Below, in pieces: positions 1 through 11,397 of a stretch of DNA of 64,000 bases. Below the pieces are notes generated by a model. It did not search any database, was not told where the DNA came from, and saw only the letters and a list, made by a program, of their open reading frames with translations. Both the position numbers and the translations under genes were made by a program. Within the stretch, counting starts at the first letter, position 1, and every line of letters starts with the position of its first letter. The stretch comes from Amaranthus tricolor (lineage: Eukaryota > Streptophyta > Magnoliopsida > Caryophyllales > Amaranthaceae): the NCBI RefSeq assembly GCF_026212465.1, contig NC_080049.1:23661001-23725000 (forward strand), written 5' to 3'.

Positions 1-99
1 GTCAACGAAAGATTTAATATCCGCATGCGCATGTGGCGAGAGGGTTGCTCGTTTTCAATTGCCGTTCAAAAAACGTTGAAGAAATCAAGGAAGTATTGA
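1..99 (+). other. Open-ended short reading frame at the window edge, unrecognised
   Basis: The first 96 bases read as 32 codons without a stop, then TGA at 97-99. The frame is basic and rich in Arg and Lys. It could be the last residues of a gene or transposon protein that begins left of the window, or chance. I recognise no family, and AT-rich non-coding sequence follows immediately. Confidence 0.15.
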
Positions 100-1638
100 A
101 GACTTAGCTTATTTTATGAATTTGACGGTTTTTGTAATTTATTTGATGTAATTTTTTGTAATTTAAATTAACTAGTTTAATGGTTGTTTAATTAAAAAAA
201 AATTCGGAAATGTATTAATTTCAATTATTAAAGCTCAAACAATGTCAAACCCAATTTTCCCTCCAAATTTCATTCCATATACTTTATTAATCAAAAAGAG
301 GGAATCATTAACAATTAATCCACTTACTTAAAAATACCCAACTACCACCTTTTACATGGACCCCACACAACCCTTAACATCCGTGCCCAACCTATATGGG
401 ACTATATAGAAAGATCGGAGGGAGTATAACATATACTAAAAAATAGTCGAGTTAAGAACAAAGCATCAATTTTAAGAGAAACACCAAAAACATATAGCAT
501 ACACTAAAAAAATAATCACTATAATGTTAGAAAAAAAATTCAAATACACTAAAGTAATTGAAAATAAAAATAAATCCCAAATTTGACAATTTACAATATA
601 GAAAAACATATTTAAATGCGTTAAGAAATTTAAAGATAAAACATATATGAAATTTTGATGTAATTTGATCGCATAATATTCAATAAAAGTAGAATTACTT
701 AAAATAATTGGGATGTTAGGTTGTGATAAGTGATAACAAATAAATAATTACGCAATGAAGTAGAAAATTATGAATTTTGAAAGAAGATATGGGAAAAGAA
801 AAAAAACGTAATGAAAAAAATTTTCATTGGTTATTGGAGAAAATATATGACTTTTTTTAACATAAAATGAGAAAAATATGAAGCTCTTTAAGAAGTTGGG
901 AGGAAAAGTTACAATTTATAGCTTCTCCTCTTGATCTTGTAGAAGTTATTTTTAGCTTTTTTTTAAAAAATTATTTCAACTTCTCAACAATATTGTATTT
1001 GTCTAAATTTTAGCTTTTTTATTGCAGAAATTATTGTAAAAGTTTGGCCAAACACTATCTAAAACACGTTTCTAATGCTTCCATTCTAAATCTCTAAAGG
1101 CCCAAGAACCTTTTCATCCTTTAAACTATTCATTTACACTGTAATATTCTGTTTCATTATTTGCTTATGCGTTTTTTTCATCAATTTGTTTTTCTTTAGC
1201 AACATTCACTCTTAACTAGCAACTTCAAGAATGCAAGTGATCCATTTTGAGGCTATCATTAGGAACTTTAAAATGGGTATTTGTATGCAGTAGAGTAGGT
1301 TATCAAATAGTACATATATTAGTATATGGTTTATGTGGGGCTCCGTTTATGTATTTGGTAGTAGATGAGGGAGTTTCCAAATGATTCATCGAAATTAGGG
1401 AGTATTTTTTTCTTCTGTCTAGAAAATATGGTTCCCAAGTCATCCTAGTAAAAAGGTGGATCATTGATTTGTAAACTAATCAAATTTCTTCATTAATTCA
1501 TCCATTAGGTTAAATATTGATAAATTATGTTTGCGAAAATCAATTAATGACGTGTGTTTCTAGAAGCTACTACAATGGCGTGAAAACTGCAATTTCATCC
1601 TATTTTCTTGAAAAAAAGCCGGTTATCAAGTTTGTATT
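100..1638. other. AT-rich non-coding stretch with a Stowaway-like end near 410-426
   Basis: No gene is visible. Around 410-426 the sequence ends in the GGAGGGAGTA word typical of Stowaway/Tc1-Mariner MITE termini, but I could not place a matching left end, so it is probably a truncated copy. The rest is AT-rich with short homopolymers. Confidence 0.3.
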
Positions 1639-2125
1639 GTAGGTAAGCAATTTCATAATGTCAGTCATCAGGTGATAAGTCATCATTTTAACAGGATAAG
1701 TCATTATTTTAAAACTACAAATAATCATATTAAGCTTATTATATACAACCTCAAAATGAGTATTTATAAGCAGTAGGTAAGCAATTTAACATTGTCACTC
1801 ATCACTCTAACATGATAAGTCGTCACTTTAAGTTTATAAGTAATCACTTTAAGGCCATCACATAAAACCTTAAATTGAGTACTTATAAGCAGTAGTTACG
1901 TAATTTAAGAAAGTAAGTTATTATTTAAAGTGGGTAAGTCATTACTTTAAGACTACAAATAATCATGTTAAGTTCCTCATATACAACCTTAAACTAAATA
2001 CTCATATAAGTGGTAGGTATTTACTTTAACAATGTAAGTCATTATTTTAAAGTAATAAGTATTCACTGTAAGTCAATAATTTAAGTTCATCACCAATAAC
2101 CTATAAATACATACTTATAAAATAA
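1639..2125. repeat. Imperfect tandem repeat, about 4 units of 119-134 bp
   Basis: The word GTAGGTAAGCAATTT or a close variant recurs at 1639, 1773, 1892 and 2013. Each is followed by several degenerate copies of AAGTCATTATTTTAA and by a shared tail around ACAACCTTAAA and CTTATAAGCAGT. Units are diverged. There is also a shorter internal period built on ATAAGTCATCA-like words, so the array looks like a repeat within a repeat. No coding potential is seen. Confidence 0.65.
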
Positions 2126-3055
2126 GTAAATACTTTTCAAATGATAGTTCAATGGAGGTTTAGTGCCCAAACAATTTAATCCTACATTCTTGTAAAAAAA
2201 AAAAAAAGAAAAAAAAAAGCAGTTAACCATCCACTTCATGTACAATTAAATAATATTTATTTAAAAATCAATTTCCTGTACATATTAAGTTAGTTATATG
2301 TATTGTGATTTGTTAAATTAAAAATCAATTATTTTTTTAAAATAAATAATGTTGGTTGTTTGTATGGGCCCGTTTTACAGCACAGTCTTATTCAAAATTT
2401 GCTGGTAAAAATTGCCCGTATAAACTCAACAATAACACAACAACAATAACAGCTTTATTTTTATCAGTGATAATAAACAATATTATTAACAATGTTTATA
2501 AATAAGAATTACATATGAATTAACAAACCACTTTATTAATATCCAATATAATCCTAGACCAACAAAATATAAATCTTTCACTCCATCAAAATAAACACTA
2601 CACCCACAAAAACTCACTTATTTTATAAAACTATCTTAACTTGCTTATTCATTTTGGTCAAAAACTAACAACTAAAACACATTTATTTATCAAAAGTTTC
2701 CAACTAAGGATGGCGGGTCTAAGACCCTATTAGACATACTCTAAACCCATCCCTTTTTAAGGAATGAGACCCGATCAACCCACCGAGTTCGGATCAAAAC
2801 TGAAGCTCAAAAATGAATGACGAGTTTAGGTTCAGGTCCGGACCCTCAGACACAGACCCAACCTTTAGACTTGAACCCTAAAATTTTTTTTTTACAAACT
2901 TTGATAAATCCTAAAATTATCCCGCTTCTTAAATGTCACCATCCTTTTTCATTATGTCACCATCCTTTTTCATTTTGTCACCACTCTTTTAATGAATTAC
3001 AAAAATGCCCTTGAATCATTTTGAATTATAAAATAAACCAAAATTATAAATATTA
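2126..3055. other. Non-coding stretch including a GGGTCCGGACCC-type degenerate repeat (about 2706-2885)
   Basis: No gene is visible. At 2706-2885 there is an island of overlapping words such as GACCCGATC, GGTCCGGACCC and CAGACCCAACC, which gives self-similar low-complexity ends like other repeats in this window. A 65-codon frame over this island is a by-product of the GC words, not a gene. The tail at 2930-3000 repeats TGTCACCATCCTTTTTCATT. Confidence 0.4.
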
Positions 3056-3366
3056 TTAAACGTAGAATAATTTGCGAATTACAGGCTTAAAATTTTGCTC
3101 TTTTGCGAATTACAGCCTTAATGTTTATTTTTTGCGAATTACAACCACCAAAGTATCAAAGTTTAGAGATTCAGGCTAAAAACGTAAAACTCCGACCACT
3201 TAACCTAAAATTCTGACCAACAAAATGGTCGGAATTTTTGTTTTGGCTTGAATCTGTAAACTTTAATACTTTGGTGGCGGTAATTTACAAAAAATAAACA
3301 TTAAGGACGTAATTCACAAAAGTGCTAAACATTAAGGTTGTAATTCGCAAATTATTCTTAAATGTA
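3056..3366. mobile_element. 293 bp foldback MITE with 9 bp TSD (MULE-type)
   Basis: The element runs 3065-3357. It starts GAATAATTTGCGAATTAC and ends with the reverse complement. The arms continue inward for over 100 bp each, sharing the TTGCGAATTACA, TTAATGTTTATTTTTTG and CCACCAAAGTAT words in inverted order. It is flanked by a 9 bp direct repeat, TTAAACGTA at 3056-3064 and TTAAATGTA at 3358-3366, with one mismatch. A 9 bp TSD with long inverted arms fits a non-autonomous Mutator-like element. It has no coding capacity. Confidence 0.7.
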
Positions 3367-3614
3367 AAAAATAAATATTAATTACAAAAAAGTTTTTAAA
3401 AAAAATTGAAAAATGAACCTAGTCGCACGTTTTGGTATGATTCGACCTAGGCCAAGTAGCACGTTTTATGCGACTGCGTCTAATTTATTTATTCAATTAA
3501 TTAATATTTATGTTTTTATTTCATTAAATTTTAAATTTTAGCTTGGTTGAAGATATTTTACAAAGAAGTGAAGAAAAAAGAGAAGAAAAGTGTTTATAAT
3601 ACAAAAGTTTTGTG

Positions 3615-4071
3615 CTGAAATTTGATCTATGTGCACCCTTTTGGTCATAAAATCATGTTAATGCAAGGTTTGTGGTATTAGAAACTAGACTTCAAACGCT
3701 TTCGAACGATATACTATATGCCCAACTTCGACAGCCAAGTGAGAAATGACAACCATGTAAAGTTTGCTTAGATTTTTAGTACACGGGTAAATGACCCAGT
3801 CGCACAAAACGCGCGAACGAACCACGATAGAGTTGCACAAAACGCTCAATTGGACCGTGGTAGAGTAGTGTGTTCCATTTACCCATGTACTAAAAATCAA
3901 AGCAAACATTAAACGGTCATCATTCTCGCTCAATTGTCGGAATTGGGCTTTTAATAATATATCGTCGAAAAGCTTTTTTAAAGTCTAGTTTCTAATGCCA
4001 TAAACCTTGCATCAACATGATTTTCCTATCAAACATTATGGCAAAAAAAATGAATATATATCAAATTTTAG
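3615..4071. repeat. Large foldback (inverted repeat) element, about 457 bp
   Basis: Left-arm words such as AAATTTGAT, ATCATGTTAATGCAAGGTTT, AGAAACTAGACTT, GTTTGCTTAGATTTTTAGTAC and GGGTAAATG all reappear inverted in the right arm up to 4071. The loop is near 3800-3865. The centre contains the paired words AGTCGCACAAAACGC and AGTTGCACAAAACGC. The arms are diverged, so the element is old. No TSD was assigned. An 82-codon frame on the minus strand is a by-product of the arms. Confidence 0.6.
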
Positions 4072-4554
4072 TTTTTAGTTGATTAGGAGTAATTAATATT
4101 ATTATTTAACCCAATTTTGTACTTTTTGTATTATTCTTCTTGATTATTAGTTACTTAATACATTTAGTTTTTAGTTGATTATTAATAGTAATAATTTAAT
4201 TAACTAATAATATTTTTGTTTAATTACTAATGAATCAATTTAATTAATAATATTTTAATATGCATCAAATAATTTTAGTTTAATTTTAAGTGATAATACT
4301 ATTATTAATTGAAATATTATTAAATTAATAATTAATTAAGTAGTTACATTTATCAATCATATTGTTTAAGTGTCCAATTTAGTTCAAATTTCTTTTAGAA
4401 AAGTTAAAGAGATAGAATTATAAAAATCATTAAGAGCAATACTGAAATAGAATATGCAAAGAATAGCGACAAAATAAAAAGGGGCAACATTTAGTAAAGC
4501 CCGTCAAAATTTTATTTTAACAATTCCTAATCAATCACCATAAATTATAAATTA
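4072..4554. other. AT-rich intergenic stretch, nothing recognised
   Basis: This stretch is dominated by TAATTAATAATATT-like words. No splice-consistent coding segment, RNA gene or transposon end was recognised. It lies immediately upstream of the putative AP-3 sigma promoter. Confidence 0.4.
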
Positions 4555-4564
4555 CTATAAAAAG
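4555..4564 (+). promoter_or_regulatory. Putative TATA box of the AP-3 sigma gene
   Basis: CTATAAAAAG lies about 290 bp upstream of a plausible 5'-UTR donor (4853) and 785 bp upstream of the start codon. Many TATA-like words are expected in sequence this AT-rich, so this is only a positional suggestion. Confidence 0.25.
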
Positions 4565-4599
4565 ACAAAACAAATAGCAATAAAGTAAATAAAAAAAAG

Positions 4600-5348
4600 T
4601 TAAACTAAAATCCTAAAAACTTCTTTCTATCAAATTCTTCCGCATGATTTACCGGTATCTCCTAAGAGTAAATTCTGATCTTCTTCCTCAGACCTCACGC
4701 CTCATTTCTGTACTCACTCCGTCACTCCTTCATATAATCTGCTTGATACATCTGCAGCGGTGCCGCCTGTTCAGCTGTTCTTCCTCACGCGGTCACGCCA
4801 GATCTTCTATCTTTCATCTGCCTCACCTTCCTCTTCCTCACATCCTCACGCGGTATGATTTTATTTTTTTGTTTTACAAATAACCCAATTTTTTTTGATT
4901 TTAGGGTTTGATTTTGATATTAATCTGAATTGGTAGTTAAAAGCCATTGAAATTAGGGAAGCATTCTGTTTTTAATAGAATATTTACCATTTTCCCCCCC
5001 TTTTTTCGTAATCCATATCGATGATGCTTGTAATGTGATTCTCAATTTGTGCGACTTAGTAGTTTGTTACTTCACTGTCTTGAGTTAGAACCATTGGATA
5101 AAGATTAGTATTGGCTAGATCCTCTGTTATTGAGAAATCGAACGTGTGTATTTTATCTGATATTAGAGTATTGCATTGAGATTAGTATTGGCTAGATCTT
5201 ATAATATGTATATAATTAGTCTTTGCAAAATCAGGGTTGAAATTCTAGGCCGGCTTCGGTCTCATAGAGATGCAGATGCTCTAATTATAGGCTCCTATAA
5301 AACGTCCAAATAAAGAGAAGAAATCAAATTAAATTGGACAAGAAAAAA
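4600..5348 (+). other. Probable 5' leader of AP-3 sigma with a leader intron (4853-5248) and a short uORF
   Basis: A C/T-rich segment (about 4620-4852) ends at a possible donor, GCG|GTATGA at 4853. A possible acceptor, TTCTAG, ends at 5248, and 5249-5348 leads into the start codon. The second leader piece contains a four-codon uORF at 5270-5284 (two AUGs, then TAA). A 79-codon frame starting at 4644 would be a second upstream frame if transcription begins before it. Leader introns are common in plant genes, but without transcript data this structure is inference. Confidence 0.35.
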
Positions 5349-8300
5349 ATGATAAAGGCAGTTATAGTGCTGAATACACAGGGGAAACCTCGACTCACTA
5401 AGTTCTACGATTTCCAGGTAATTCCGAACTCTTGATTTCTTATTCAACAAATTTTAGCTAAATTGAAATTGAAATTAAAATTCCATCAATTTTTAGCTTC
5501 AAATTATAACATTTTCATATTTAATTTCTTGTTTGAATTGAAATTAAAGCCTCCAGAGAAGCAACAGGAGCTAATTCGCACCATCTATTCAGGTTAATTT
5601 CTCCCTCATTTTTCAGCAATTATTTTCCACAATCATATCCGCAGTTACTCTCAATTGCTGGATTTTAATCTTTTTTGGGGTTTGATGTAGTATTGTGCAA
5701 TAGGCCTGAAAATGTCAGTAACTTTGTGGATTTCGATTCCATTTTTGGTCCGGTGCGTATCTTTTTCTCCTCGATGTTTCCATCATTTACAGTTCTGCAT
5801 TAGTTTAATGTGGAACTTCATTGATATTTTGCTTCTGTCGATCAATTTCATGTTCCATTTTGAATTAATATTTTTCTTGCAATTTTTTGTAATAACAATT
5901 GAGCTACACCCCATGTCCATTTTTTTTTTGTGTTAATTGACTTACATTGATGATATCATGTTGCTAATGAATTTTGGTTTGTTTTGATGTACTCCCTCAT
6001 ATTCACTTCAATTGTCTCGTTTGCTTTTTAACATTGTTTATCCATCACTTTTGATATATATTTTTTCTTAATCTATAAGTTAGAGCATAGTCAAATGTGA
6101 TTTTGTTTGGTTAATCATAACGTATCTTATTATATATCAATTTTTATCATTTTTAATTATGCAGAATCACAAACATTTTGAATTGAAAAGTGCATTAGAT
6201 AGAGACTTAGAGTGAAAAAAGTAAATGTGACAATTGGGGTGAATAGGAGGTACTAGGAAGTATTATTCACTTTAGTGGATAGTTGCAAGAAAATTTAAAG
6301 AGTTGATTTTATTAAATTCACAAGAATCTGGAGGAATTCTTCATGTGACCAATTTTATGTGTAGAGGATATGTGATGAAAAAATGTCGAGTTTGAATCAG
6401 AAATATGATGTTAGAATTGGAGTAGGAAAGGATAGGAATGGAGAAATATGAATAAAATGGTTTTGCTTGATTGAGAGATCTGTGGATATTTGCAATATGT
6501 TCTTAATAAGTGAGTCAGCGACTTGTCAATCAATGAAAACCATTGAAATAATCGTGATCCAAATCGCCATTGTTGTTTCTAAAATGCACGACCGTTATTG
6601 TGATCGCGATAGCAACTTTAATGTTGCACTATGTTTTTTTGCCAGAGAGGGGGGTGTATATTTTCAGTCAACTCTATGATAATTGTTGCTCCCTAGCTGT
6701 TTGTCTATAATTAATAGGAGAATCTCATTTGCAGGATTCTCGACTTGTGTATAAGCACTATGCTACCCTCTACTTTGTGTTTGTGTATGACAGTGCTGAA
6801 AATGAGTTAGCAATGCTTGATTTGATACAAGGTATCTTGCGTTTGTAGTAAAATAACATTTTGTTATTTGTTCAATTTTCATCCTCAACTCAACTGGTGT
6901 TTGGGTTGTAATCTTCTGTTTGTATTTTTATTTTTTATTGGATAAGTTCCAAGAAAATCATCCCTTTGGGTGGTTGTTTCTAAAAATCCCACATTTGAGT
7001 TTTTTTTTCTTCTTTTAAAAATCTCATTTTAATCATATTTGCTTTTAAAGGACTCATGCCATATCATATTCATAGTTTACATGTCATGTTTGATTCATAT
7101 AATTTTATGTTAGTGTTAATCGGTGACTTGATTGCACCATTCATGAGTATGCATTAGTGAGTGCATATGAGTGAAATTTTTTGGGTGATTTAGTGTGTGA
7201 CTTAATGTGGTGATTAAGTTGATGCTCAATGCATGGAATAAATGGTGTGTTGATGGAGGCACTTAAACATGGGTATAATGGAGATGAATTAAGAGAGCAT
7301 GATGAATGATAGTTAATGAGAAGTTTTAAGAGATGAAGAATCCCATTATGAACAATGTGCTTTGAACGAGGCATAAACGAATCAAGTCATGCCTTGAACG
7401 AGCTGTGCCATTAGTATACTCCAGTAGCTTCAGCTCTGCCTTGCTCGAACGAGCCTCAATAAGCTTGAATGAAACTTTCTTCAGCGGCAGACAGTAGCCA
7501 TCAACATGTACCGCTCGAACGAGCGGCCTGGCAGCAGGGGTCTTCGGATCCGGTTTTTTGGTCTCTTCATGTTTTTGTGGCTGTTCAATTGTGCATTAAA
7601 CTGTAGTCTTTATGGTCTATTCTCATTAATGTAATAATCCTCTATAATAGAGGTCTCATATGCTCATAGAATACATCCACAAAAATCCCTAAGCCTAAAC
7701 ACAAGCCTGTTTCTTCTCTATTGTAATTCTCCATTTGAGAGTTCTTTGGACTCTTTTGTGATAATATAAGTGAGATACTACACACCTGAAGACGTAGTCT
7801 TAATTGGGTGAACCTCGTTAACTCTTTGTGTCATTTTTATTGCATTATTTTCTCTTACAAACATTAGTTCATTGAAAGTGTAATTTATTCATCACAAAAC
7901 CTCATATCCTCGATCTTGGTGATATTGGAGTTTGAAACAAGTCGTTTGAACTTTAACATAGCATCATTTTCATTTTATTTGAAACTCAAAAACATAAATT
8001 AAAACCCTTTTATTTTAAAGTTGAAACGTTAACCAAAATTAGAACTTTAAAATAAAAAATCAGAAATAACTTGAAAATCTTTTTAAAATCTAAAATACAA
8101 ATCTGAAAAAAACAAAATTTATACGTAATAATAAAAGAAGACTCAGAACTTCTAGCCAACGTTCAAATTCTTTCATTATAATGGATGTTCTTGAATTTTT
8201 AATTCACTCCTTTGCTTCAACTTGTCGCCCTGGCTGAAGGAAAAACTTGAGGGAGGTCTATATGCAAAAAGTGTTCCTTCTAGCATCTTAACAACTTCAC

Positions 8301-9848
8301 CAATTGAAGGCTGAAGAAATGGCTGATTTTGTACACACCAGTGAGCTATTTTTACTGCTCTTGATACTCTCTTATACTCCTCATGGCCTTACAATCTCTA
8401 TTCTTTCTCCAGTATCTCAATAATCAAATGTTTAAAATTTAAAATCATCATCTTGAGAAGGATTCCTTTTGATCCTTGCAGTCTGATGCAGCTTTACTCC
8501 AAAAGTTGTATACATCTCTCAGATGCCGATTCTGATGAAGAGGCAGTTTCATCCTGAAGAAGGCCCTCAAGTGCAAAGTCCATTAGCTTTGGGACCAATT
8601 TTTATCAAGCATAACATTCTCAAGCTTCTAATTTCCATGAGCAACACAGCTTTGACACTCCATATGGAGATAGGCAAGAGCTCGTGCAAGGGAGGGTTAC
8701 ACGGGTAAGGGAGGCATAGGTGCACTGGGGAGTGGTATGGGTGGTTCATGGTTGGCATGGCTTGGGAGTGTTTGGATGGTCACACGGCTGGGCGAGGGGT
8801 GGAGGAGGTGTCATTGTGTCTCTGTCGCTGGGATGGGTGGGGTGATCGGGGAGGGTGTGGCTGAGCTAAAGGGTGTTGTAGCGTTGGGGTAGTGTGGTAA
8901 GTGGCCAACTGGGCTGGTGACTTGGTTAAATTTTTTATGTTTCTGCTATATTTTACTCTTAAATCTTTTCTGTTTTTTTTTTTACTTACTCTTTTATTTT
9001 TAATTATTTTTATAAATACTTTTAGTAATTTTTTGATTAAAAGAAACTCAAACATCAATGAGTAACCTGTTGATTTTAAGTCCTTTAATAGCGAATATAT
9101 TTAAAATGCAAGATTTTTAGGGGAAAAATCCCAAAGGTGGGAGTGGGATTATTCTCTTCTTTTTTTTTTTCCTTTTGTTTGTCCCTTTTAGTTGCTATAA
9201 TAACACTTTAGCCTGGCAGTTTTTGTAGAAACTTTGGACAAATGCTTCAAGAATGTCTGTGAGCTTGACATAGTTTTCAATTATGGAAAGGTAACGTACA
9301 TGAATGGAGATGATAAAATTAAAACTTGTGCGGTTTTATGTGCCTCTGTTTCTGTTGATTATGTTACAATTTTTGATTTTTTTTTTTGGTTTATGCGCTG
9401 CAATGGATGTCTGATGGAATTTTAATGGCACCCTGAGCACCTGTCAATGCAATTTCCCTTGATTTTGCAGCTTCATACTATTCTAGATGAGATCATTTTT
9501 GGAGGCCAAGTGTTAGAAACAAACTCTGCAGAAGTTATAAGGGCTGTTGAAGAAATTTCAAAGTAAGTTTCTGTCACCCTTTGCTATCCTTCATATCTCG
9601 AATGAAAAGAAACAAAGGAAAATAAATTATCTCAGGATTAGAATTAGTTTTAATATTCATTCAATTCTATACAACAGTTGTACAATTTTTGTCTTGTCCC
9701 TATCTCTTAACTCAATTGAAGGGCCAAGAACCTATATCAAATTTCTACACTAATGCAATTTTTTGATAAATATACTAAATGTAGGTCGGAAACAGCTCCT
9801 GCCACCATCAGTCGAGTACCAAAATCGGTTTCTGGCTGGCGAAGGTGA
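5349..9848 (+). CDS. AP3S: AP-3 complex subunit sigma (adaptor small chain)
   Basis: The exons are 5349-5417, 5550-5592, 5691-5752, 6735-6831, 9220-9290, 9471-9562 and 9785-9848. They join in phase to 165 codons plus stop, the normal length for plant AP-3 sigma. Every junction is GT-AG. The protein starts MIKAVIVLNTQGKPRLTKFY, has the adaptor small-chain signature DSRLVYKHYATLYFVFVYD at about residues 68-86, and ends SVSGWRR. This single longin-like domain is the small subunit of the AP-3 coat. In plants AP-3 sorts membrane cargo from the Golgi/TGN to the vacuole; cytosolic, membrane-recruited. Intron 4 (6832-9219) is inflated by repeats. The start is the first AUG of the conserved N-terminus. 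I see no lesion. Confidence 0.95.
5990..6252. mobile_element. Stowaway MITE in AP-3 sigma intron 3
   Basis: The element 5992-6250 begins CTCCCTCATATTCAC and ends GGTGAATAGGAGG, and it is flanked by TA on both sides (5990-5991 and 6251-6252). The CTCCCTC terminus and TA duplication are the hallmarks of Stowaway (Tc1/Mariner) MITEs. Further inverted similarity follows the termini (TCAATTGTC against GACAATTGG). It is non-coding and lies inside an intron, away from both splice sites. Confidence 0.75.
7130..7862 (+). mobile_element. Probable solo or truncated Copia-type LTR in AP-3 sigma intron 4
   Basis: The segment GTGAGATACTACACACC... followed by GGGTGAACCTCGTTAACTC (7771-7822) resembles the 3' (R-U5) part of plant Copia LTRs, which end just before the tRNA primer site. 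I cannot see a second LTR, a primer-binding site or coding domains, so a solo LTR or fragment is likely. Upstream, at 7385-7525, the palindrome CTCGAACGAG and near-copies recur three to four times. The 5' boundary is uncertain. Confidence 0.4.
8205..8690 (-). pseudogene. Decayed receptor-like kinase fragment (kinase C-lobe)
   Basis: Read on the minus strand, several frames give receptor-kinase pieces in the right order. Near 8690-8600 there is ALAYLHMECQSCVAHGN and then KLENVMLDKNW, which corresponds to the catalytic loop with HGN in place of HRD. Near 8370-8200 there is AHWCVQNQPFLQPSIGEVV and then KMLEGT, typical of subdomain XI. The pieces lie in different frames with intervening stops, so this is a pseudogene inserted antisense in AP-3 sigma intron 4. 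The divergent HGN loop suggests an atypical (possibly S-domain) RLK, but the subfamily is not certain. Confidence 0.75.
8691..8935. repeat. G/T-rich low-complexity island in AP-3 sigma intron 4
   Basis: This is a purine/G-rich stretch with overlapping GGGTGG, GGTTGG and GTGTGG words, unlike the AT-rich surroundings. The two short frames over it are compositional. It lies directly next to the kinase fragment and may have arrived with it. No gene or TIR was recognised. Confidence 0.35.
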
Positions 9849-11235
9849 TTGAGTAAATGTTTCTCCTGTTTTTGATTGCGTCATGTCTAGTGACATGTCT
9901 CTTAGCAGAGCAGGAAGTAGTGTACATCGACGCCTAATATGCTGAAGAACTTGGGTAGAATTTCATATGCTTTAGCTTAGATCCAATTATGTAGAGATGT
10001 GCTTTAAGCATGATAATAATGTACATGTTTCTCTAGTAATGACTATTGGACATTGGATGACGATCAAGAATATTCATAAATTTCTTAAAACTGATATGGG
10101 TAAGTTCTTTGTTGTAGAGATGTGTTTAGTTATGTGTAAAGGGGTTGCACAAAATGCAAGCTTTCGTACAGATAAAGATGTTTTTGATCTGAAACTAGTT
10201 CTTTAAGATGAACAGAAGTGATGTTAGGTGAAGTGTTCCAACAGAACACTAAATCAACTTCAACAATTAATATTAAGTAAACTTGAATTGTACAAAATTT
10301 AATTGGATGATATTCATTAATTAAACCATTGTCTTAATATAATAAAAGCATGAGATGTATCTAGTTGGGATTTACATCAAATTTATTATGAAAAAGTTTA
10401 AAGGTCAGTTATGTGTATGAGATACATATATAAATTATGTTTCATATGTAGTGCTCTTTAATGCAAATTAATATAGTGCTCAATGCAAATAAATCATATA
10501 TGTGAACTTAAAGAACTTAAGATTTTATTAAGGTCCCTAGTCAAATAGTGAGTTGACAACAATTATCTATAATAGAATTTTGATTTGTTGATGATTATGT
10601 TTCTAGGTTATAGAGACATTGTATGTCTAGTCAATCACATTTGTAGAAGTTAAGTATCTCTGTTCGAACATGACTTGATTTAAGTATATTTTTTTAATAA
10701 TGGTGTCATAAAAACATCTCAAATTGACTAATACATAGAATCTCTAAATTCGAGTTTCTCATTGACTTCATGCGTGAGATGAGAATTATTGTTCTTTGAT
10801 AGAGTTTAACATCATGCTTTAAAAAGGGACTATAAGGGCCTTGCTCAATGCTCATTTGCTTTTCAGTTCATTTTATGAGTCCGGAGAACATGATCATATC
10901 CCATGAGGATGACAATTGTTCTTACCTTATGTTTGATATTGAGTTTTTAGTAAAAGGAGCCCTATAACTCTAGCAAACTTATTTCTTGATCAAGTAGGAG
11001 ATGATTATAAATGTTCAATAATCAAGAGAATATTTTGTAAGTCTTTAACGTAATTAAGTCGAAATACAATTGTACATTAATTTCTTTTACATTGATCAAC
11101 ATTTATGCTTTACTCAATATCAATGAACATCTGGGATACACTATATAATAGTCTAGATAAAAGAGTGAAACTAATCATAATGGTCTATTTGTAACCACTA
11201 ACATTTGTGGCTAATTTTATGATGGGGTTTATGAG
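9849..11235. other. Intergenic stretch between AP-3 sigma and MULE copy 1, nothing recognised
   Basis: The first 150-250 bases are presumably the AP-3 sigma 3' UTR, but no clear AATAAA signal stands out. The rest is AT-rich with no splice-consistent coding, no inverted ends and no RNA gene that I can support. The 69-codon frame at 9997-10206 has no recognisable features. Confidence 0.4.
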
Positions 11236-11245
11236 GATAATCCTA
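11236..11245 (+). repeat. Left target-site duplication of MULE copy 1
   Basis: GATAATCCTA pairs with ATTAATCCTA at 14824-14833. The last 8 bases are identical. Confidence 0.65.
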
Positions 11246-11397
11246 GAAAATTTGAAAAAAATAAGGTTATACAACAACTTAATTCCCAAAATAAGCTTCG
11301 GGAAAACTTATTTCTCAACATAAGCTTCCGTACATCCAAGCTTAGCCTCGGGTAAAATCGTTGTTACTAACAGCGTAAGAGGAAAAAAAAATTAAAA

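Noticed and set aside
1639..2125. CRISPR-like repeat-spacer array
   Set aside because: The units are diverged tandem repeats without constant repeats and unique spacers, in a plant nuclear sequence.
4644..4883. 79-codon frame upstream of AP-3 sigma as a separate gene
   Set aside because: Ser/Leu/His-rich translation of a C/T-rich leader, overlapping a plausible 5'-UTR donor. At most a uORF.
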